Assembly (NCBI GenBank): GCA_016987375.1
Contig: PJRA01000354.1
Location: forward strand, 30,201 to 94,200
Reading direction: 5' to 3'
Length of the DNA: 64,000 nucleotides
Source: Brachionus koreanus
Taxonomy: Eukaryota; Rotifera; Eurotatoria; Ploima; Brachionidae
Shown: positions 32,337 through 44,249 of the stretch, in pieces
Position numbering within the stretch: the stretch's first letter is position 1
How the letters are laid out: the number at the start of each line of letters is the position of its first letter
Program-made: the position numbers and the translations under genes
The notes under the pieces: generated by a model
The model's database searches: none
The model's input: the letters and a program-made list of their open reading frames with translations, nothing else
What the model was told of the DNA's origin: nothing

Positions 32337-32558
32337 TTATAACTATTTCTTTAAAATTTTTAAAATAAATTAAATAAAATATTTATCTAAAATAAAGTTT
32401 ATTTTACTTTTTTCAAAAAAAAAAAATATTAAAAATTAAATAAAAATACTCAAAAATTTGAATTTATAAGAATTAATTTATAAAAAAAATTTAAATTAAA
32501 TTATGGAAGATAAGATTGTTGAAAAAGTAACTGATATAGCGGAATGTTACTGTGTATT

Positions 32559-35500
32559 TTATAGTTTGTCAAGAGCCGTATATTCGACATTTTTGAATTC
32601 ACTGGCTTTTGAGGATGAAATTTTGATAGATTTTAAAAAATAAATTATAGAAATTAGTAAAAGAATTACAGAAAAAATAAATAAAATAACTTTAAAAGCG
32701 CTATAAACTGCAGTGTTTTTTTCATTAGATTTTTCGATGTTTTTCTGTTTATTTTCAGAATCACTTAAACATATTGAAGGGTCACTTTTGTCACAATTAC
32801 AGCATGCCGTACTCATTTTATTTTCATTTTTAGTATCAGTACAACAAGGTTTACAACTGAAGTTTTTCAAGTCCAAAGCCAATGAATTCAAACATTTAGT
32901 ACAAGTGTTCGGACTTGAAATGCATTTTGCACATATTGTCGAATTACAAAGAGAGCACAATCCTTCATCTTTATCAAAATAAGTTCCTTCAGCACAATTG
33001 CTTTCGCATTCACCGTCTTTCAATGAAAATCCATCATTGCATGTAACACATGATGTCTTGTCGCCGGAAGTACATGTTTTACACGAAGGATGACATGTCT
33101 TGCACACTTTTTCGTCTTGGTAATAATTAACTGGACAGTGATCTAAACACTTGGAACCAAAAAGAATTTTATTTTTTGCACAAGACAAACAATCAGTCGA
33201 ATTAGTGCATTTTTCACATGGATATGAACATTTAATGCAATCACTATCTTTTTGATAAAATCCTGGCTCACAAGTTTTTATGCATTTATTACCAAATAAA
33301 TGGTAATGATCATTGCATTTTAAACATTCTTTTTCACTCGAACATGCAAAACAGCTTTCTGGACATTTCTCAATAAGATTAATAAAACCTCTATTTGTCT
33401 TCAATATTTTTTTAAAGTAGCCTTCTGAAGCATTTTGAACACAGTTTCCATTAAATAAATAGCTTTAAAAAAAAATTTTTTTTCAAATTATTTATAAGTA
33501 TTTAGATTTCTTACTATCCATTTTTGCATATTTTACATTTTCCTGTTACATTACTACTGCATTGTTGACAATTTGTGTCCAAACATTCACTTTCTAAAAG
33601 AACTACGGGCTCACATTTTTTCATTTCATTGAGCTTAAATCCATCAATGCACTTAAGACAATCGCTTGAATTAGAACTACATGTTTGACAGCTATCACTG
33701 CACTTGAAACATCTTTGTAGTGTTTCATTTAAAAAGTATCCTTTTTCGCACACGCCTACACATTGTCCATACTTTAAAAATGGCCTACGTGGATCACCAC
33801 AACTCAAACAGGAATCCTCTGTGTTTGAACTGCACTCATTACAAGTAATGTCACATCGTCTGCATTCAGATACTGAATCATTAAAATATTCACCAACATT
33901 ACATTCATTATTTTTTTTGCTCAAGACACAAAAATTATTTTTAAAAACTAGACTATATTTTTGGAGATCCAAATTTTTACACGAAAGACAATTAAGAGGA
34001 CTAAACTCACAACTTTCACATTTTTGGTCACATTTTTCACATTGGCTATTTTGATCTAAATAATAAACAAAGTGGTATTTTTTTCTAATAAAAGCATTTA
34101 AGCATTGTACTTTTGAAATAACCAATAGGACATGTTTGGCTACATTGGTTGTCATCAGGATTAAATACAAAGCCGGATTTACATTGCGTACAATTCATAT
34201 TTGATGGTCCAGAGCACTCTGAACAACTTGAATGGCACTTAAGACACTTTTTTGTGTCGTAGTCGGCATACGAACCACTTGGACAGTAAGAAACACATTT
34301 TTGTTTGGCGTACTCATTTACATAAGTTAGGTGAGCGCACGCTTTGCAGTCTTCTGCAGTCGGACCGCATGGTAGTCCACTTGATGAACATTCATAATGA
34401 CACTTTTTTAGAAATTTTAATTTCAAAAGCAGGTAATGTGAGCAAGCGAATTAAAAGCAAAATTTAAAAATTAAGCAAAAATTTTATTTCTCAAAATTTA
34501 TTTTAATTTAGACTTCGTTTTATAAATATAAAAAAAAATGATAATCGCTTTTTGGCATTTTACATTTAAAAATAATTAGAAAAAATAAAATATTTTTTAA
34601 ATAAATAGTCAAACATTTTCCTATTATTCATTTTTAAAGTGTCCGAGAGTTTATTGTTTTTATTAGCACCACTAGTTTGTTCTAACGATTCCGTTGACGA
34701 GTTTAAAGACTAAAATATGAGCTTTGTGGTAGAAAATATCATTTGAAAAAATTTAAAATTTAAAATTGTTTTTTACAAGTTAGAGCACTCAAGGCCGTTT
34801 TAAATAAAAAAAAAAAGTTTCAACTCTTGAGTCTCCTAGTTTGTTTTGAAAAAATAAAAAAATTGCTTAATTTTCAAAAAAAAAATACAAGCATACAACA
34901 ACAAAAAAATTGATTAATTAAATAATATGTATTAAATTTATTATTAAAATAAATAAAATTTTATTAGATATTATCAGTGTTGGATTAGCAGTGTTTTTAA
35001 AATATTGATAACGTTCGTAATTATTTAGAAAACTTACAGTGGCTTGATCGGTGTTTATGTATTTATCATAGTCACATGGTTTGTCTTTGGTGCCATGGAT
35101 CACCAATTCATAATCATTTAATTCAACTATATTCCAAATATTAATTTATCTCAAAAAATTTTCTTTCAAAATTTAATACCTTGAAATCGGTCACTTGATC
35201 CAATGCTAAGAGTCCAATCACCTTTTGGAAATTCACCCCAAGTATGAAGGCTCATGAACGACCATTTTCTAAATCCATCCTGACTCATATCTCTTGGTCG
35301 TTGCTTAAAATAAATAAAAGTTTTTATTTTTCTAAAATTTTTTTTTTAAATAAAATATTTTGTAAAGTTTAAAAAAGGTTTAGACAATTGCATGCTTTGA
35401 GATATAGAAGCATAAATTTTATGATTTATCTTTGAAATAAAAATGTTATCAATAAAAAAAAAAAATCCTAGTTTTAAATTTTTTTTTCTATATTTGATCA

Positions 35501-37135
35501 AAATCATACTGGTAAAATTTGAGTCCTAGTTCCCATTGGTGAAGTGAGATAAATTTCTAAAAGACCCCTTTGCTGTGCTCGTACGCTAACAATTATTTCA
35601 ACTTGTTCAATAAAATTAACTTCATTTATGGTTCCATGACAGGCATCAGTAGTCAAAACAGCTTCAATAATGTGAGACTTTTGTACTGTTTTTACTTGAA
35701 AATTTGAATTTTGAATGGAACAAGAAACCATCTTCGGTACATTAACCCAATTTTTGGCTACTTCTACCATTCGGCCGGCGTCCATGAGTCCAAAACCATA
35801 TCTGGAGCTGACCAACAAACCGCGTTTATTCTGAATATAATTGTTAGACTTGATCGCTTTGGGCCTTGAAGTCAAAACCGTAATGAACATTACATCTCTC
35901 CATGTAAGCTTTGGATTGGCTTCGAGAGCCAACGCAATAATTCCAGCAGCAATGGGTGCTGCAGCCGAAGTGCCTGTGTGTTTGGCCGTGCATTTATGTC
36001 TTATATCTGTAGTTATTATTTCTTTCTCTCCAGCCCGCTGGTCACCACTGCTATAAGTGGTGGCCAGTGTCGAAGCACATTCCTCCAAATACCAAGGTTT
36101 TTCGCTTCGCTCAGAAGTGCTACTAATTGACAAAGTGTATATGCTATTGGCGTAGCCATCACATGAACAAGAGTCTTGAAATCTTCCACCATTTCCTGAT
36201 GCCCATACAAATATTGAGCCTAGTCCTCCTCGGCCGGTCTTCACTCCTTCTACAAAAGCACGCCTGGCCAAAGGCCCGGGTCCATCGACCACCTCTCCAT
36301 TGTCATCCGGACCCCAACTTGCAGAATAAATTGCTATATGATCCGAGTTAAAACTTAGAGAACCGGCCTCTACCGAATCAGTCACATCACCGTCCAACAT
36401 CTTAATACCACCAATACCCGCGTTAAATGCAATGCCAACTGAGCAAATGCTATTATTGGCTACCGCAGCTACTTCGCCAGCACATCTGGTACCATGTTTG
36501 TTTTCGTTGGTTTCCTCATACCGTGGCATTGGGTCATCATCATGATTGTTAATATCAGTACTTGCTCTAGGATCATAATTTTGGTGTATATCCGGATGGT
36601 CCCATTCAAGGCCATCGTCCAAAAATGTAACAGATACACCTCTACCCGAGAATCCTTGAGACCAGGCTCCAGTTACATTCATGTCAAACAAAGACGGATC
36701 TTTATCATGACGATTTAGATACCACATTTCGCTCCAAAACGGGTCCTCGTTTGGATTTTTGTCTGTTGAACGGCTTAGTTTTTCTATATGCATTTTAAGA
36801 GGAAGTTCTACAAAATCTCGTTTGCGTCTGTTGAGAATTTTTTCGCGCTCAAAAAGCTCAACTTTGGGATGAGAGATTATTTTTTTTTTAATCTTGTCCA
36901 TATCGCGAGCCGATCGTTTTGAGATTCGTTGATGGTCTGCTTCGACCATGTAGACACCGTTCAATGAGCCGACTTTGCGCAAAATTCTAAAACCGCTATC
37001 TTTGAGCAAATTGTTCGCCTCATTTTGGTCGATTGTGTTCATTTGAAGCAGATAATGTTTAGATAATTTTACATTTTTGTTTTGATTAGACAATAGAATA
37101 AAATTTAGAAATAAAATTGATAAAAAAAGTCTCAT
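32559..37135 (-). CDS. Membrane-anchored proprotein convertase (PC5/furin-2-like)
   Basis: Ca-dependent subtilisin-like endoprotease that matures proproteins in the secretory pathway. Exons: 37135-35510, 35303-35180, 35126-35038, 34402-34111, 34055-33515, 33462-32559; about 1191 residues. Signal peptide 1-17; prodomain ending RRKR at 103-106; catalytic Asp173 (FLDDG), His214 (KHGTRCAGE), oxyanion Asn315 (ASGNGG), Ser390 (HTGTSAAAP). The spacing agrees with furin. The P domain spans exons 1-3 (SPMGTRTQILP, WSFMSLHTWGEFPKGDW). A long Cys-rich region follows with many CxxC...C furin-like repeats, then a membrane segment near the C terminus (AFKVILFIFSVILLLI) and a short cytoplasmic tail. This is the layout of PC5B and insect furin 2. 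All intron phases fit. Intron 3 (635 nt) is unusually long for this locus. Confidence 0.94.
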
Positions 37136-37296
37136 TTTATTTTCAAAAATTTAGATTAATTAAATCGACTCGGCGTGCTTAATAATAAGACATAAATCCT
37201 TTCATACTTGAGTTAAATCTAAAAATTAAAAAAATTAAATTTTTTTTCACATTCAAAGCTTATAATTTAATTTAAAAAATTTGCCAAGTGGTTTTT

Positions 37297-37330
37297 TCTC
37301 TCACACTCTCTCTCTCTCTCTTTCTCACTC
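37297..37330. repeat. CT dinucleotide microsatellite
   Basis: TCTCTCACACTCTCTCTC and continuation, slightly interrupted, about 160 nt upstream of the convertase ATG. Confidence 0.9.
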
Positions 37331-39534
37331 TAATTGATTTAGAATAGTGATGACGAATATGAATTCAAAATTATGAATTAAGACAAAATGCAATATTTTG
37401 TTTTCTTTGATAGAAAAAATTTTTTTTTCATTTTTCTAGTAATATCGGTTGCAATTCGAATCCAATTTTGTTTCAAATAAAACTTAAATTTGCATCAAAA
37501 ATAAAAACAAGTCGATTTATTTCTAAAATATTTTAAGAAAAAATTTAATGAAAAAAATATTCATGAATAATTAGTTTTTTATTCAAATGAATTACTTTAA
37601 TTTCAGGTTGATGTCCTAAAAAATACCGATGCTGAAAATTGACCCAGTCTAATAATTTAAATGTTAATAATTTGGAAAATAAAATAATTTTTTATTCTTA
37701 TATTTTTTTGATGTTTTGTCTAAATTTTAGGCCAATTTAAAAAAGAAAATATATTTAAGTTCTTAAGTTCAGCATATTTCAATTTTTTTATTTTCTTTAA
37801 GCTCTAAATATTTATTTACGAAACATAAAATAAGAATTAAATGCTTTTAAAAATTCAATTCACTGTTAGCTTATGCTTTAGAAACTTGTTGAATAATACC
37901 CTTCACCTTAAGCTAAAAATTTACATCAAATTATCCATAAACTTGAAAGAAAAAAAATTAGTAAGCTGCTAAAATTAAATTTAGCTTAAATGAATAAACA
38001 AAAAAGAAAATATAATTTAAACAATATATCTTGAAAACAAGAAAAGCGAACCGATCTAATTTTATTTTCAAATTATCTAGTTTAATGTTTAAATCCTTGT
38101 TGAAATATAATCAAATGATTGGAATGAAATAAAGATGATTATGATTTCTTGGCATAATTAAATCTTTTAAAATACTTAGTAAAATAGTATTAATTGAAAT
38201 AAATTTATCTTCACCAGATTTCTTTCAATTTAATAAACTTTTAGAATTATTGATTTTTCGAATAATTACTCTTTTATTTCATTAGATCGAGATTCTGTGA
38301 ATGCAATATGATCTATGGGCTTTTTAATTTAATTTTTTAATTGATTAAATTAAAACAAATTAATTTAAAATTTAAAAATTTTTATTATCATTAAAAAAAA
38401 AAACAAACTTTAGATAATTTTTTTTTTAAACTGAAATAATCATTATTTATTTGAATAAATTATTTCTAATTGTACTGTTTATTTAGACCCCTATGATAAT
38501 TGGTGTCAAGGCTACATAAAGCTATTATTACTATTATTATAAAAATAAAATCAATTTTCAGTGTTGTCATCGAAAGCTTATCCATAAAATACATTAAATA
38601 TTTTCACCATCAGTGACCGATTGGAATGAGCTTGAAAACAAAGTTACATGAGTATAATTCATGGGCGTTTTCAAGACAGATTTAAATTAGTCTTTAAATT
38701 TAGCTTAAAGAATAGTTTTGAAGATGGCTCTTGGACATCTAAAAGTGTACCACTGAGAATCTCTAAAATTGTATCATTATTTTTACTAGTTTGAATACAT
38801 TTAAAATATTATGTAATGATCTGACATAGGGCATCTAATAATCTAATTGGATTATTATTATACAGGTATTTATGGTGATTTTTGAATGCTAAAATAATAA
38901 ATATTTGGATATGTTATAATTGTCAAAATTATTATAAAAGAGACAAAAAATAAAAAAAAATTTTAATTAAATTTAATAAAATTTATTTTTTAATAAATGG
39001 GCGTAATCTTCAGCTGACACGCTTGGTATTCTAGTTCTATAGCATACCGCATTTCCCTACAACTACTAAATTACTAAATGCTTTCTTCGCTAATATCGGT
39101 CTTTGGTTCTTTTTTTTTTGAGCTGATCTTGACACTGTGCACTTCTCAATTTAGCTTTTTTACATCTATAATAAATCTTATTTCCATTTTTAGAATTATA
39201 TTTTTAATGGTAGCTCCACGTACTTTCTTTCTTCGTTTATTTTTGTCAATACTGCTTTTTTTTAAATATTATTCCTCCATTATCCACTTGCGGCTTAGTT
39301 TTGCTTTTCGTTGAGTTGAAAAATCTACTTCATCTTACATTTCAACTTCATCATCCTTCATTCTCTGGAATAATTGATGCCATTAGAATATTTTTTGTAA
39401 TTGATAATTTTGATTAGCAAAATTGAATATTATTGATTCAATGCTGTTAATGATTTAAACATTTCATTTTTGAAATTAAAAGTTTAAACAGTCTTTCTTT
39501 TTTTTTTTAATTTTAGTTAATATTTTTATTAAAA

Positions 39535-39850
39535 TACTAATCGGTACTAATAGATTCTAGTATATTACCGATAAATTAAATATAAAACCGATCATGTCAA
39601 TTAAATACTGATTAACTGATCAACCGTTCATTTATCAAAAAGTACTGATCATTTAAATTATTAAATTTTGATTTTAAAATAAATACTGATCAAATATATT
39701 ATCTATATTACTTATCTATATATCTATATACTGATAAATATTATTGATTAAAATATTTAAATTACTGATTATTGTTATAATATTTTCATATAATTGGCAA
39801 AAACCTGATAAGCAAGTCGAATTTGATTATTGCTTTTAGCTTGCTACTGA
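39535..39850. repeat. Degenerate array of TACTGAT-type words
   Basis: The word ACTGAT or its near relatives (TACTGATCA, ACTGATTA, CCGATCA, ACTGATAA) recurs roughly every 20-40 nt through this stretch. It looks like an old, drifted tandem array. Unit length is irregular. Confidence 0.45.
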
Positions 39851-40365
39851 TAATTTAAGTTATTTATTATTTATCTACTTCAAATTTAATTTTTAAATAA
39901 AAATAATAGATATTAGATATTTTTTCGAATTTTGTAGCTGTGAGAAATTTCATTGAATATTTCACTAGAATAAACAAGAAGGAACGACAAGTTAGATGAT
40001 AACAAAACTAAAAAGCGGCCTTAAAAACCAAATATAAATTTTTTTCATCTTAACATTTTGAAAACAAGTAAGCTTTTTTTGAGAAAAAATTTTACTATCC
40101 TCATAAAATAAATAAATAAATAATTTTATTTTTTTTTCTAAATGAAGATTATTTGAATTTCAAGATTTTGAAAATTGAATAATCTTAAAAGACATTTGAT
40201 CGAATTAAATAAATTATTTATTTTTGAATTGACGAGAAAAATATATTAAAACTAAATTATATGAAAAAAAAAAACAAACAAAACTAGTCTATTAATAAAT
40301 CATTTAATTTATAGCAAAATTTTTGAATCAAAAAACAAGCCTGATATTTAAACATAATAATAAAT

Positions 40366-40590
40366 TTATTCTTCATCAGTTTCTATGTACTCCAAATCCG
40401 AATCTGAATACAATTGATCTAATTTTTTAAAAAAACACTTTCCATGTCCACATCCTGATCCGATCGAATAGCAAGAGGCAATTTGAGTATTTTTCAGACT
40501 AATGTTTCCTTTGTTCAAGTCTAAGCCATGACCATGACCAAAGCCACTTTTGGCCATATTTGCATCCGAAGCCGGCTTAACACTTTCCAT
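40366..40590 (-). CDS. Small Cys/His-rich acidic-tailed protein, unknown
   Basis: Single exon, 74 residues from ATG 40590. Contents: MESVKPASDANMAKSGFGHG, HGLDLNKGNIS, CYSIGSGCGHGKCFFKKL, then the acidic tail YSDSDLEYIETDEE. Codon use is less AT-biased than the surroundings, which supports a real gene. The GHGHG and CxxxxxxCGHGKC motifs could bind a metal ion, but I know no family with this arrangement. No signal or membrane segment. It lies downstream of RSPH1 in the same direction with 355 nt between. Confidence 0.6.
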   Translation of the reverse strand: MESVKPASDANMAKSGFGHGHGLDLNKGNISLKNTQIASCYSIGSGCGHGKCFFKKLDQLYSDSDLEYIETDEE

Positions 40591-40945
40591 AGTCAATTTT
40601 ATTTCAAATTTGTTTATAAAAATAAATAGAACTTTAGAAAAAATTAAAATACTTTAAAATATTTCATGTACAAATTAAAGGAAACCCAAATCACAATTCA
40701 CGTGATATCAAAATATTTTTTTTATTGTTTTACTAGAATTAAATTGGGAAAGAAAGGCATGTCTTAATTGTAAAAAGGATTTTTTGACATTCCTAAATAA
40801 GCTATTTTTTTTATTTAATTCAAATTTATGTGATTTAACACTGACCAAAATAAGTGTCTTAGAAAAAACAACTAAATTTTTTTAAACTGATAAAATTTTA
40901 TTTTAAAAAAAAATTATTTAATGTCTTAAATAATTAACAAAAACT
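40591..40945. other. Intergenic spacer, nothing recognised
   Basis: AT-rich DNA between RSPH1 and the small Cys/His-rich ORF; probably the 3' UTR of the former and promoter of the latter. Confidence 0.5.
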
Positions 40946-41984
40946 TTAGTCTTCTGCTTCATTTTGTTCATCGCCTCGGTCTTCTGATGCATCATCTAGA
41001 TAAAATAAAATTTAAATTTTTTTTCTTATTCAAGTAATCAATTACTATCATTATTTCCATTTTCTGTATTATCATCTTGGTTTCCATCATTACCTGCATT
41101 AGACTCGCTGCTTTTGTCGTCATCTTTATCAATCAAATCTTCTGGCGACGGTTCAAACATGTTAGATAGTTGCTGTGTTTTCTGAGCAATCCATTTGCTG
41201 GTAATTACTGGTGGAGCATCTTCGTCAGCACCATCTTCCAAAGGCTAAAAATAAAGATTAGCATTATTTTCTATTTTGTTGGATTTATTTTACTTGAGCT
41301 GATGTTAAATATTCTCCGATTTGCTCACAGCCAAGGTCAAAGACATATTTTCCATTACCTCTAGGCTACAATTCAAATTAAAAAAAAATTCAAAAATAAA
41401 AGATAAAATTATATTATTAAAATATTACATAATTTTCTTTGAACTTTCCGACAAATTTATGATTTTTGTGTATAATTTCTCCGTGTCCAGTCATTTTTCC
41501 TTTTTTCCAAAGTCCTACATATTTACTACCTGTTTCGGCATAAAAATAAGATCCTTGACCATGACGTAAATCTTGTTTCCACTCTCCTTCATATCTGTCT
41601 CCATTTGAATAGTGATATACACCATAGCCCTCTCTCAAATCATCAACCCAAGAGCCTTCATATTTTGAGCCATCTAAATAGAAAAAAGTTCCTTGGCCAT
41701 GTTTTTTGTTCTTGACATACTCGCCGATGTACCGGCATCCATTTTTAAATTTGTAAGTTCCCTGGCCATGTCGTTTTCCATGTTGATAATAACCTTCATA
41801 TGAGTCTCTATTTGGTAAAACAGCTTTACCGTAGCCGTGTCTTTCTTTCTCTTCATTTCTTTCACCCTCATATTCCTTTTCAAAAAAAAATTAGATTCAA
41901 GTCAAGTCATGATTGATTAAATTTTACTCCAATGTAAACTCCGGATTCTTCTTCTAATTCCTCTTCTTCTTCGTAGTCGGACAT
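40946..41984 (-). CDS. RSPH1: Radial spoke head protein 1 (MORN-repeat)
   Basis: Axonemal radial-spoke head subunit of motile cilia and sperm flagella. Exons: 41984-41928, 41875-41429, 41365-41294, 41244-41046, 40995-40946; 274 residues. It begins [20 protein letters not shown] as in vertebrate RSPH1 (acidic start), then six MORN repeats in the large exon: [103 protein letters not shown] and an acidic C-terminal tail ([30 protein letters not shown]) follow. Frame and phases agree throughout. A motile-cilium gene fits a ciliated invertebrate. Confidence 0.95.
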
Positions 41985-42274
41985 TTTTTGGGATAATTTT
42001 AGAAAAAAATCTCAATAGGTTTGAAACTTAGATTGGGTTTTGTTTTTGTAAAAGGTTTGAATTTAGTTTTAATCAAAATAAATTTGTTGTGAAGTTGTAA
42101 CCTTGGTAACTGAGAACCACGAAAGAAGAAAAAATTATGTTAACATTTTTGTTAAAATCAGAGGCAACAAAAACGTCTTGTAAAAAGAAAATTAAAACTA
42201 AATTAAAAATTTTATTGATGCACCAATATTATACAAAAAAATATTAAATAAAAAGGTTTTAGTAGTTGTGTCTT

Positions 42275-42424
42275 TTACCAAAGACCATATGGAAGAGAAG
42301 TGTATGGTAGAGAAGAACCAATGGCAGCTGTGGAACCATAGTAATCTAGACCAGTGTATGGTAGAGCCGAATATGAGTGCAAACCATATCCATAAGAAGC
42401 AGCTTCTAATCCCCAGTATGACAT
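42275..42424 (-). CDS. Gly/Tyr-rich 49-residue microprotein, copy 1
   Basis: ATG at 42424, stop at 42275-42277. The product is rich in Tyr, Gly, Ser, Leu and Ala: MSYWGLEAASYGYGLHSYSA, then LPYTGLDYYGSTAAIG, ending SLPYTSLPYGLW. No signal peptide, Cys or Lys. The same ORF is intact in three copies, and a fourth is broken. A TATA box stands 58 nt before the ATG. Low-complexity Gly/Tyr polypeptides are often structural or phase-separating (eggshell, cuticle, RNA-granule); which applies here is unknown. I recognise no named family. Confidence 0.7.
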   Translation of the reverse strand: MSYWGLEAASYGYGLHSYSALPYTGLDYYGSTAAIGSSLPYTSLPYGLW

Positions 42425-42482
42425 TATTGATACTTTTTTGATTGTTGTTTTTCTAAATTGAATCTAAAAATTTTCAACAAAC

Positions 42483-42490
42483 TATTTATA
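42483..42490 (-). promoter_or_regulatory. TATA box of microprotein copy 1
   Basis: TATAAATA on the minus strand, 58 nt upstream of the ATG at 42424, in a TATA-to-ATG interval conserved with copy 3. Confidence 0.7.
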
Positions 42491-42792
42491 CTCGTTCCTT
42501 TTGAAAACAATATCCAGGTATTTTTTCTTCGAATTTCTAAAAATGCCAATTTGTCAATAATCAATAAATTGATGTTGTCATTTAGAAAAACTATTTTCAA
42601 AATATTTAGGAATTTTCTTTGATTTTTTTGTTTACTTTTGTTATGAATTGTTTTTGTTAAAGAAATAAAAGCAGAAGATAAGATCTAAAATTATTACAAA
42701 GAAATAAATTTCTCAATAATTATTATAAATAAAAGAAATTTTTTTGTATTCTAAAAAGTTTAAGCAAAATATCAATCAAATTTGAAAAAAAG

Positions 42793-42942
42793 ATGTCATA
42801 CTGGGGATTAGAAGCTGCTTCTTATGGATATGGTTTGCACTCATATTCGGCTCTACCATACACTGGTCTAGATTACTATGGTTCCACAGCTGCCATTGGT
42901 TCTTCTCTACCATACACTTCTCTTCCATATGGTCTTTGGTAA
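42793..42942 (+). CDS. Gly/Tyr-rich 49-residue microprotein, copy 2
   Basis: Same 49-codon ORF as copy 1, in the opposite direction, with starts 368 nt apart (head to head). Homology with the other copies begins exactly at, or one base before, the ATG and extends through the 3' region to about 43020. The upstream 130 nt are unrelated to those of copies 1 and 3, and the TATA box is missing. Immediately upstream stands TTTGAAAAAAAG, so an AG just before the ATG could be a splice acceptor to an unseen upstream exon. Expression from here would need a different promoter. Confidence 0.65.
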   Translation: MSYWGLEAASYGYGLHSYSALPYTGLDYYGSTAAIGSSLPYTSLPYGLW

Positions 42943-43368
42943 AAGACACAACTACTAAAACCTTTTTATTTAATATTTTTTTGTATAATATTGGTGCATC
43001 AATAAAATTTTTAATTTAGTTTGAAATTTTTTTAGAAGACTTTTGCTTTGGTTAAAAAGAATTTTTTTTAACTGCTTTTTTTATATAATTAATTTATTAT
43101 AACATATGCATCCTAAATTAGATGATTCAGAATTTTTTATTGACTAGAAAACTAATTTTTTTTAAATTTGAACCAAACTTTAAAAAATATAGATTAGTTA
43201 AAAGTAAAATTTAAATTTCGCATATTCTAAAAATCAATAAAAATAAATAAAAATTATTTGATAAAATATTTCATTTATCATTTCAACTTTTATTATCTTT
43301 TTTTTTTCTCTTGTTTTTGAAAGAGTACGCTGATGATAACAAAATTATAGCAATAACTAAAGATTAAT

Positions 43369-43795
43369 TCGCCATAAGCTTAAAAAGGATATCGAAATCA
43401 TAGAAAAAATTCAACATAAGGCTACTAAGTTAGCTCCAAATTTAAAGCATCTGACTTACTTAACACGCTTGCCTAAATTCAGTCTGATGGACTTTGAAAA
43501 GATTGAGAGGAAACTGATCCAGATGTTCAAGATCATGAATAAAATTGAGTCGAGCTTTGAAAAAAGTTAACCTATGGTCAAAGCGGTCAAGTTTATGATT
43601 TAAGAAAGCACTCTAAGACTTTCCGTAGTTAACTGATAAAAAGTTCTCCTCGCGTTTCTAATTTATCACAAATAGAGTTGTTAATATATGGAATCGATTA
43701 CCGGAAGAGATGGCTAGAATAAAAACGTTGAATATTTTTAAGTCGAAACTGGATGCATTGATTGTGAAAAAAGAAGCTATTGCTATAACTAATTA
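43369..43795 (+). mobile_element. Non-LTR retrotransposon (Jockey/CR1-type) C-terminal remnant
   Basis: Open stretch KKDIEIIEKIQHKATKLAPN, LTYLTRLPKFSLMDFEKIER, LIQMFKIMNKIES, then in shifted frames YDLRKHSKTFR and FITNRVVNIWNRLPEEMARIKTLNIFKSKLDAL. This is the standard end of a Jockey/CR1 reverse-transcriptase protein. Frameshifts and stops break it. Confidence 0.82.
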
Positions 43796-44249
43796 AAGTT
43801 CTGCTTGAGTATTTTCCGAGTTTCAATTCAACTTAATACTATTACAAAAATATCACTTTTATTTTGACAATTGAAAAAAACCAGGTTTAAATTTTAATCT
43901 GAGTTAATTTTAAGTGCAAAAAATTAGCAATCAAATTAAATTTTAAAAATTATTAAAATATTAAAATTGATTTTTTTTATTTAATAATATGAACCATATG
44001 ACTTATCATCTGATTGATGATTCCCCAAAGTCTGAAAGATTTAAGAATTCAGTTGACAAGGATATTCGTCAGAAAAATTTTTTGTACAAGAAAAATAATA
44101 TAAAACTTTCTCACCTAAAATTGGAAATTTAGTTAGTAATATTCTAATGACAAACTAAATGATCCAATGTGAACCATAAAGCATAATAAAATTATATATT
44201 TTAAAATTTAATCTTATTTTTCTTTTTTTGTTAAATTTTAGAATATTAA

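Larger units (their letters stand above)
37136..40365. other. 3.2-kb intergenic region, repeat-bearing, no gene recognised
   Basis: Holds a CT microsatellite (37297-37330) near the convertase start, and a zone around 39535-39850 in which ACTGAT/CTGATCA-type words recur many times in otherwise A/T sequence. Short frames such as 39078-39314 are low-complexity and not convincing. Confidence 0.5.
42184..42660 (-). repeat. ~475-bp unit carrying microprotein gene copy 1 (inverted relative to 44633-45095)
   Basis: Near-identical to the reverse complement of 44633-45095, from AAAATTAAAACTAAAT to the far flank GTTTACTTTTGTTATGAATTG. It contains the whole gene: upstream region with TATA box, 49-codon ORF and 3' region. 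Confidence 0.9.

Noticed and set aside
32713..32982. 89-codon plus-strand frame within the convertase
   Set aside because: Antisense shadow of the Cys-rich exon, whose minus-strand reading has clear furin repeats.
39078..39314. 78-codon plus-strand frame
   Set aside because: Hydrophobic low-complexity chance frame, no homology recognised.
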